DNA of 64,000 nucleotides from Apostichopus japonicus (lineage: Eukaryota > Echinodermata > Holothuroidea > Aspidochirotida > Stichopodidae), in the NCBI RefSeq assembly GCF_037975245.1, contig NC_092583.1, positions 1,099,764 to 1,163,763 of the forward strand, written 5' to 3'. The notes under the pieces are model-generated. The model worked only from the letters and a program-made list of their open reading frames with translations. It had not been told where the DNA came from and did not search any database. The first letter of the stretch is position 1. Each line of letters opens with the position of its first letter. Positions 56,532 to 64,000 of the stretch are shown here, in pieces. The translations under genes were made by a program, and so were the position numbers.

Positions 56532-56679
56532 TGTTGAAGCCCGTTAGCTAACTAATATGAAGTGTTGTCAATCCCGAAGATACATTAGTGGTGTAACCAT
56601 TAATAGGGAAACGCCTCTAGTGATGCGTGACAGTTAACACAAAGCGAACTAAGTGAAATCCAAAACTTTGTGTAAGCAC

Positions 56680-57391
56680 CAGAGTTGGGGACTCGAGTCA
56701 GGGACTCGGACTCGAGTCCGACTCGAGTCGCAAATTTTAGGACTTGAGACTCGACTCGAGACTCGGCTGTCAGAGACTTGGGACTTGACTTGAGACTTGC
56801 CCAAAAAGTTAGCAAAGACTTGGGACTTGACTTGAGACTTGCCTTCAAAAGACTCGGTTTTTCTACTAGAGACTTGTTTGTATTTCACAATTTTCTAATC
56901 ATTAAATAACTTCATAAGTTGATATCGATAATAAATAATTATGGTTTCGTGTACGCTCGAATTACGAGCGCCCAACGACGACTACATGCGTTACCGTAAC
57001 TACCATTGGCTTGGTTGAATATTCCATCCAGGGCTGCTGTTTGGCTGAAAGTTGGCCTTTTTCAATAAAACAGTGGTTAGCAAATTTTGAGGTAATTTGT
57101 TCCGTGGCGTGTGCCCCGGTTTTGCTATTCGGCTGTTTAATTTATACCACATAATTCCTGGAACACTGTTACATTATTCGTAGCCTGCATCATTGTATTC
57201 AAACTTCAAAGACTTGAGACTTGACTTGGGACTTGCTCATAGGGACTTGAGACTTGACTCGAGACTCGACCTCCAAAGACTTGAGACTTGACTTGAGACT
57301 CGCTCAAAATTTTCAAGGTGACTTGAGACTTGCTGGTAAAGACTTGAGACTTGACTTGAGACTTGCAGCTAGGGACTTGTTGACAACTCTG
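56680..57391. mobile_element. Non-autonomous hAT transposon with ACTTG/ACTCG arrays
   Basis: Inverted ends CAGAGTTG (56680 and complement ending 57391) with a perfect 8-bp duplication GTAAGCAC (56672-56679, 57392-57399), diagnostic of hAT. Long subterminal arrays of GACTTGAGACTTGACT and GACTCGAGTC-type words fill both sides; the middle (about 56890-57200) is unique. No transposase. Its near end is about 150 bp upstream of the ADAMTS ATG, so it adjoins or lies within the promoter region. Confidence 0.9.
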
Positions 57392-57399
57392 GTAAGCAC

Positions 57400-59560
57400 C
57401 ATAATTAGATATTACCTAAACACAGATCTGCGGTTGTACGCAATAGTAATGCGACCGAATTACACCCTCAAATAAAATATAGAAGGTGATTGAGGATATT
57501 GTAGTATTGAACAGACTTGTGAACTTAACTGTTCGGGTGACTTTATCCGTAAATCACATCTCCCTATACTCTTTTAATGTCCTTGAATACACTCTAGTCA
57601 CAAACAATGTCACTGATATAAGCAAGGAGTGGTTTATAACCTCCCTGGTATAACCATACCTGTAACGGAGGACATTGCAGACACAATTCCCTAACAATAT
57701 GGTCGAGAGCAAAAATAGTTTGACTGTTTTAGAAGAACATTTTCAACATAGTTGTGAAATTTTGCAAACAGTTGTTATCAGGAACAGTTTTCTAGATATT
57801 GATAATTGAAATATGTAGTTCCGTTTACTTTAAGTAATTTGGTATTTCTACAAGAATATTTAATAGATCAAAAATAGGATAAAAAGAGGTATAGGATACA
57901 TCTACGTCATGTAACAATTTCGAATAATATCACGTGATTCTCGGTATCATTGACTGAGTTTGGATGTATACAGACTAACTTTTTTACTTAATATGCAAAG
58001 TAAGTACAATTTTTTGGGGCATTTGGTCAACAAATTATCATCCGACGTCAAAGTCACGTGAAGTTTTAACACTAACGCCATGCATGGTTACTTAAAAAAG
58101 GTTATCTACGATGTACCGAACAAGTTACCTAAAGTGAGGTTAATGCTTTCTTATATCTTATAATAGCATACGCCTTTTACATGCCCATTGGAACTATAAC
58201 GTTGTGAATAAACTTCAAAACGGCCTTTTTTGCATTGGGTCACATAGGAAACGTATAGTATTTGCTATCCGTCGGGCCCTCAATTACGTAGTTCAATGTA
58301 TCATGTTTTTGTGTGTGGTAAATCAGGGAGCTATTTCGGTAATAGCTCCATGGGTTAATCGACTCTCTCCAGCAATTAAAACGTTTGTTTTTCTTTGGGG
58401 CGCCCAGTTTATGTTAATTGAAAGAGATATTTATCCAGCAACGCTGTATACATCAACTTTCAGTCAACTTTCTATTCGGACTGAGGATTTGAAAATAAAA
58501 ATAAGTAATGTCGTTTGTCAATGAAGAGTATCTTCACACAAACTCATGTTGTTGTCTTACCCACAACGCTCTTTGCAAAACGAATGTGACTGCCATTTTG
58601 TAACCTTTACGAAAATATAAAAACTGTGCTGATTTGTTCATTAGTTTTTATAGAACTTTCTTTTTTTTTAATACGCAAATCAAGCGACAGATGACCATCT
58701 AATGGCTAACTAATATGCAAGAGTTGCCAACAAAGATCCTGTGACCAAGGAGTTTAATTTTTCGTATTCGATGAATTAGATATAATTGAAATGCCTTAAT
58801 ATGTGCTAGAGTTACTTTCAGTCAAACTAATTGAGAATATGATTCGTCTCTTGTAAACCAGAAAGCAATAGTCTACGAAAAGTTACAGTTTTTAATGGTT
58901 ATGACTAGGTTTTTTTATTATTGTTGTAGAGAATACCGTACTGCGTCGCGCATAGGCTAGCATCCTATCATACCACCTTACGGCGAGTTTGCCGAACAAA
59001 TGCGGTTGCTATGAGATTAAACAGTAGTTCCAATTAAAATTACCAAAAAATATAAAGGAGGCCAGAAAAAATCAAAATATCGCTACAGCCAAGACTGAGC
59101 AATACTGTTCATGGTAAGGTGATTATAGTCCTACATACCCTATTTCCGGTACATTGTGGGTCGATTGTTCATTTGTGGGCTGAAATGTAATATATTCCGT
59201 ATTATTTGTATATTTAGTATTTGTTATTTTGATATACTTAGGAATAAAATATGATAACGTCATGTTTCGTGAAGTCATCAGAACTGTCCTCAAATGTGCT
59301 AGAAATGATTAACCAAAATGGTCGCTCATACTGAGACTGTGGCACTGTTTTAAAAAGCGACCCAAAAGGCAGTGTAATTAAAAAAAAGTGCCCATGAATT
59401 GTATCTCGTAACAGTAGTCCGGCACAACGTCCTAGCATAGTTTTTTTCTAGATAGCCCAACCTATGATCAGAACTGCATGGTGATTCAACTGAACAGGTT
59501 TTAACAGTCATCATATTCAAATTTTTGTAAATATCTATATGGTCAGAACGATTTTATGAG
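57400..59560. other. Upstream flank of ADAMTS; no gene seen
   Basis: AT-rich sequence. A 106-codon plus-strand frame (58204-58524) has no recognisable motif and no supporting signals. No transposon ends were found. Confidence 0.4.
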
Positions 59561-61150
59561 ATCAAATCAGTATGCTGTTGTCAAGTGTGATCAACTAATT
59601 TAAATGAGAGACTGAGACAATATACCGTCATCAGAGCATCATCAACTGTGCTTATTACTTTATTCTTTTTAGTTTTTTTAGACTTCAACGTGTAATATGT
59701 AGGTTTCCTAGCCTACCGTAGACATACTCCAAATGCGATTGAATGTGTATGCTGTTGTCAAGAGTGATCAACTAATTTAATTGAGAGACGGGGAGAGTAC
59801 ACCGTCATCAGAACATCATCAACTGTGCTTGTTACTTCATTCTTTTTTAGTGTTTGAGACTTCAGCGTGTTATATGTAGGTTTCCTAGCCTACCGTGGAC
59901 ATACTCCAAATGCGATTGAATGTGTATGCTGTTGTCAAGGGTGATCAACTAATTTAATTGAGAGACGGGGAGAGTACGCCGTCATCAGAACATCATCAAC
60001 TGTGCTTGTTACTTCATTCTTTTTTAGTGTTTGAGACTTCAGCGTGTAATATGTAGGTTTCCTAGCCTACCGTTGACATACTCCAAATGCGATTGAATGT
60101 GTATGCTGTTGTTAAGTGTGATCAAATAATATAATTGAGAGAGGGGAAGAATATACTGTCATCAGAACATTATTTACTGTGCTTACTACTTTATTCTTTT
60201 TAGTTGTTTTAGACTTCATCGTGTATTATGTAGGTTTCCTAGCCTACCGTAGACATACTCCAAATGAGATTGAATGTGTATGCTGTTAACAAGGGTAATC
60301 AACTAATATAATTGAGAGACAGGGAGAGTACGCCGTCATCAGAGCATCATCAACTGTGCTTAATACTTTATTCTTTTTAAGTGTTTCAGATCTGAGGGTG
60401 TAATGTGTAGGTTTCCTAGCCTACCGTAGACATACTCCAAATTGCGATTAAATGTGTATGCTGTTGTCAAGAGTGATCAACTAATTTAAATGAGAGACTG
60501 AGACAATATACCGTCATCAGAGCATCATCAACTGTGCTTATTACTTTATTCTTCTTAAGTGTTTCAGATCTGAGTGTGTAATGTGTAGGTTTCCTAGCCT
60601 ACCGTAGACATACTCCAAATGCGATTAAATGTGTATGCTGTTGTCAAGAGTGATCAACTAATTTAAATGAGAGACTGAGACAATATACCGTCATCAGAGC
60701 ATCATCAACTGTGCTTATTACTTTATTCTTTTTAGTTTTTTTTAGACTTAAGCGTGTAATAGTAGGTTTCCTAGCCTACCGTAGACATACTCCAAATAAG
60801 ATTGAATGTGTATGATGTTGTCAAGAGTGATCAACTAACTTGAGAGACGGGGAGAGTACGCCGTCATCAGAGCATCATCGACTGTGCTTACTACTTTATT
60901 CTTTTTAGTTTTTTTAGACTTCAGCGTGTAATATGTAGGTTTCCTAGCCTACCGTATACATACTCCAAATGCGATTGAATGTGTATGCTGTTGTCAAGGG
61001 TAATCAACTAATTTAATTAAGAGACGGGGATAGTACACCGTCTTTAGAGCATCATCAACTGTGCTTATTTATTCTTTTTAATTGCTTGAGACTTCAGTGT
61101 GTGTAATGTGTAGGCTTCCTAGCCTACCGTGGACATCCTCCAAAATGCCA
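59560..61150. repeat. 177-bp tandem satellite, about nine copies
   Basis: The anchor TTTCCTAGCCTACCGT recurs at 59704, 59881, 60058, 60235, 60412, 60590, 60767, 60940 and (as CTTCCT) 61115. Spacings are 177, 177, 177, 177, 178, 177, 173 and 175. Other shared words are TGTGTATGCTGTTGTCAAG, CCGTCATCAGA and CATCATCAACTGTGCTT. No coding capacity. Confidence 0.93.
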
Positions 61151-61229
61151 GATTTGCCAAGCTCGATCGCTACCTCGAAAGTAATCAGAACCTTTAAAAT
61201 TAATCACATGTCGCTTTAAAAGTACCATT

Positions 61230-61920
61230 AAACTTTATTCAAAGGATTATGATATTAATAATGCGAAATGAAGCTTAAAGTACCCTGGAATCCACTTAAT
61301 TAACCCTGGAGCAATATCCATCACAGAGCTTCACGAATCCAGATGAGCACCCCCTCACGGATATTTGGGGCATTCCACTATTGGTCCAAATTTGTTAATT
61401 TTGTTAGGCTATATGATAAAGCTCTTCTCTTTACATATCAGGGCATTCCATTTTTGGTCCAAATTTCACAATTTTGTAAGGCTATATACCCTTATGATTT
61501 TGTCAAATTTTGGCAAAAATCGCGACTTTTTCAATTTTTCCCAAAATTATGTACACGAAGTATAAAGCTCTTGTCTTTACATATCAGGTATAATATTCCT
61601 CATATTGTGTCCCATATGAAAGTAAATACCATAAAACTTTATTCAAAGGAATATGATATTAATAATGCGAAATGAAGCTTAAAGTACCCTGGAATCCACT
61701 TGAGACTCGAGAAATATCCATCACAGAGCTTAACAAATTCAGATGAGTACCCTGACGGATATTTAGGGCATTCCATTTTTGGTCCAAATTTCACAATTTT
61801 GTAAGGCTAAATACCCTTATGATTTTGTCCAATTTTGGCCAAAATCGCGACTTTTTCAATTACCAAAATGATGTAGACGATGTATAAAGCTCTTCTCTTT
61901 ACATATCAGGTATATATTTC
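61230..61920. repeat. Two-copy variant repeat preceding the 324-bp satellite
   Basis: Two copies about 400 bp apart share AAAGTACCCTGGAATCCACTT, GGGCATTCCA-TTTTGGTCCAAATTT, TTTGTAAGGCTA and TATAAAGCTCTT-TCTTTACATATCAGG. TTTGTAAGGCTATA-CCCTTATGATTTT is also found in the neighbouring satellite, so the two are related. The 110-codon frame 61343-61675 is a by-product. Confidence 0.8.
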
Positions 61921-61924
61921 AAAA

Positions 61925-64000
61925 AAGACAATTATTATGACGAAATATCGAATATGATTTGAATAGTTTCAAGGACTAAAATTCCATACAATGCCACTTT
62001 AAACTTCATGAAAAGCAGCTTATGAGCTACGGGAATCCGAAATGTGCGTCCCAAATGAAATTTGAGAAGTGTCATTTTGGGGTCAAATTTGATCATTTTG
62101 TAAGGCTATACCCTTATGATTTTTCTCAATTTTGGCCCAAATCGTGACTTTTTTATTTCTTTCCAAAATCATGCGTAGGATCGTTGGCGCCATTCTGATT
62201 ACCTGTCAGTCAATAACTATCTCATAATCCGTCAAATTGTTGCAAAAAAAAAAGACAATTATTATGACGAAATATCGAATATGATTTGAATGATTTCAGG
62301 GCATATAATTCCATACAATGCCACTTTAAACTCTATGAAAAGCAGCTTATAAGCTACGAGAATCCGAAATGTGCGTCCCAAATGAAATTTGAGAAGTGTC
62401 ATTTTTGGGCCAAATTTGATCATTTTGTAAGGCTATACCCTTATGATTTTTCTCAATTTTGGCATTCTGATTACCTGTCAGTCAATAACTATCTCATAAT
62501 CCGTCAAATTGTTGCCAAAATAAACAATTATTATGACGAAATATCAAATATGATTTGAATAATTTCATTGAATATAATTCCATACAATGCCACTTTAAAC
62601 TCTATGAAAAGCAGCTTATAAGCTACGGGAATCCGAAATGTGCGTCCCAAATGAAATTTGAGAAGTGTCATTTTGGGGTCAAATTTGATCATTTTGTAAG
62701 GCTATACCCTTATTATACCCTTATGATTTTTCTCAATTTTGGCCCAAATCGTGACTTTTTTTATTTCTTTCCAAAATCATGCGTGGGATCGTTGGCGCCA
62801 TTCTGATTACCTGTCAGTCAATAATAATCTCATAATCCGTCCCTTTGTTGTAAAAAAAACAATTATTATGACGAAATATCGAATATGATTTGAATAGTTT
62901 CAGGGACTAAAATTCCATACAATGCCACTCTAAACTTCACGAAAAGCAGCTTATAAGCTACGAGTATCCGAAATGTGCGTCCCAAATGAAATTTGAGAAG
63001 TGTCATTTTGGGGTCAAATTTGATCATTTTGTAAGACTATACCCTTATGATTTTTCACAATTTTGGCCCAAATCGTGACTTTTTCTTATTTCCAAAATCA
63101 TGCGTGGGATCGTTGGCGCCATTCCGATTACCTGTCAGTCAATAATAATCTCATTATCCGTCAAATTGTTACAAAAAAAAAGACAATTATTATGACGAAA
63201 TATCGAATATGATTTGAATAATTTCAGGGCATATAATTCCATACAATGCCACTTTAAACTCTATGAAAAGCAGCTTATAAGCTACGGGAATCCGAAATGT
63301 GCGTTCCAAATGAAATTTGAGAAGTGTCATTTTGGGGTCAAATTTGATCATTTTGTAAGGCTATACCCTTATGATTTTTCTCAATTTTGGCCCAAATCGT
63401 GACTTTTTTATTTCTTTCCAAAATCATGCGTGGGATCGTTGGCGCCATTCTGATTACCTGTCAGTCAATAATAATCTCATAATCCGTCAAATTGTTGCAA
63501 AAAAAGACATTTATTATGACGAAATATCGAATATGATTTGAATAGTTTCAGGGACTAAAATTCCATACAATTCCACTTTAAACTTCACGAAAAGCAGCTT
63601 ATAAGCTACGAGTATCCGAAATGTGCGTCCCAAATGAAATTTGAGAAGTGTCATTTTGGGGTCAAATTTGATCATTTTGTAAGGCTATACCCTTATGATT
63701 TTTCACAATTTTGGCCCAAATCGTGACTTTTTTATTTCTTTTCAAAATCATTCGTGGGATCGTTGGCGCCATTCTGATTACCTGTCAGTCAATAATAATC
63801 TCATAATCCGTCCCTTTGTTGTAAAAAAAACAATTATTATGACGAAATATCGAATATGATTTGAATAATTTCAGGGCATATAATTCCATACAATGCCACT
63901 TTAAACTTCATGAAAAGAATCTTATAAGCTACGGGAATCCGAAATGTGCGTTCCAAATGAAATTTGAGAAGTGTCATTTTGGGGTCAAATTTGATCATTT
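61925..64000. repeat. About 324-bp tandem satellite, continuing past the right edge
   Basis: ATTATTATGACGAAATAT recurs at about 61931, 62258, 62527 (unit shortened), 62862, 63186, 63510 and 63833. The last spacings are 324, 324 and 323. Each unit contains TTCCATACAATGCCACT, AAAAGCAGCTTATAAGCTAC, GAAATTTGAGAAGTGTCATT and GATCGTTGGCGCCATTC. Two unit types alternate at the right end. The 60-90-codon frames (MNDFRAYNSIQCHF...) arise from the repeat and lack any other support. Confidence 0.93.

Noticed and set aside
58204-58524. 106-codon plus-strand open frame
   Set aside because: No known domain and no coding-like features; left as intergenic.
62286-63402. Recurring 60-90-codon frames beginning MN(D/N)F
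   Set aside because: Produced by the 324-bp satellite; reading frames break between units.
1-64000. Bacterial-style operons, phage or plasmid functions
   Set aside because: Spliced genes, SINEs, LINEs and microsatellites show a eukaryotic nuclear locus.

Overview
This is nuclear DNA of an animal: AT-rich, intron-rich and crowded with repeats. It is probably from a marine invertebrate. The tRNA-derived SINEs, Penelope/retrozyme-type hammerhead motifs, CUB-bearing ADAMTS and family-2 sulfotransferase would suit an echinoderm or similar deuterostome, but the species is inference. There is no prokaryotic gene structure and no rRNA or true tRNA gene.

Two host genes were reconstructed exon by exon, both on the minus strand, with GT/AG splice sites and matching phases throughout. 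(1) 1634-17155: a Golgi-type carbohydrate sulfotransferase (HNK-1ST/CHST8-14 family), 3 coding exons, 357 aa, with a 14-kb first intron. (2) 27208-56531: a complete secreted ADAMTS metalloprotease, 28 coding exons, 1796 aa, with signal peptide, prodomain, metalloprotease, disintegrin-like, TSP1, cysteine-rich, spacer, 16 further TSP1 repeats and a terminal CUB domain. Seven consecutive 327-nt exons each encode two TSP1-repeat equivalents. Six of them are near-identical tandem copies that include their introns. The two genes are plausible co-players in extracellular matrix (glycosaminoglycan sulfation and matrix proteolysis), but no operon-like link is implied.

Layout: 1-1633, 3' flank of the sulfotransferase with a small TIR element. 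3026-17043, its large intron, holding a SINE, a hammerhead core, a LINE scrap, a 5.3-kb transposon (9318-14625) carrying a four-exon SAMD3-like gene with an in-frame stop, and a 1.3-kb ATCT microsatellite. 18.8-24.1 kb, a nest of related short DNA transposons with 8-bp target duplications. 24.1-27.2 kb, no gene seen. 27.2-56.5 kb, ADAMTS; its introns carry a foldable hammerhead ribozyme in a head-to-head palindrome (29.4-29.6 kb), further degenerate hammerheads, an extraordinary 1150-bp array of 20-21-bp words in both orientations inside a TIR element (49870-51019), AGGTCA-rich repeats and a LINE. 56680-57391, a non-autonomous hAT element next to the ADAMTS start. 59.6-61.1 kb, a 177-bp satellite. 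61.2-64.0 kb, a roughly 324-bp satellite that runs off the right edge.

The observations I rate most worth checking are the hammerhead ribozyme family, the palindromic word array, the ADAMTS active site in which the usual Gly is Thr, and the near-identical TSP1 exon array. All calls come from reading the sequence; no alignment or database search was run.
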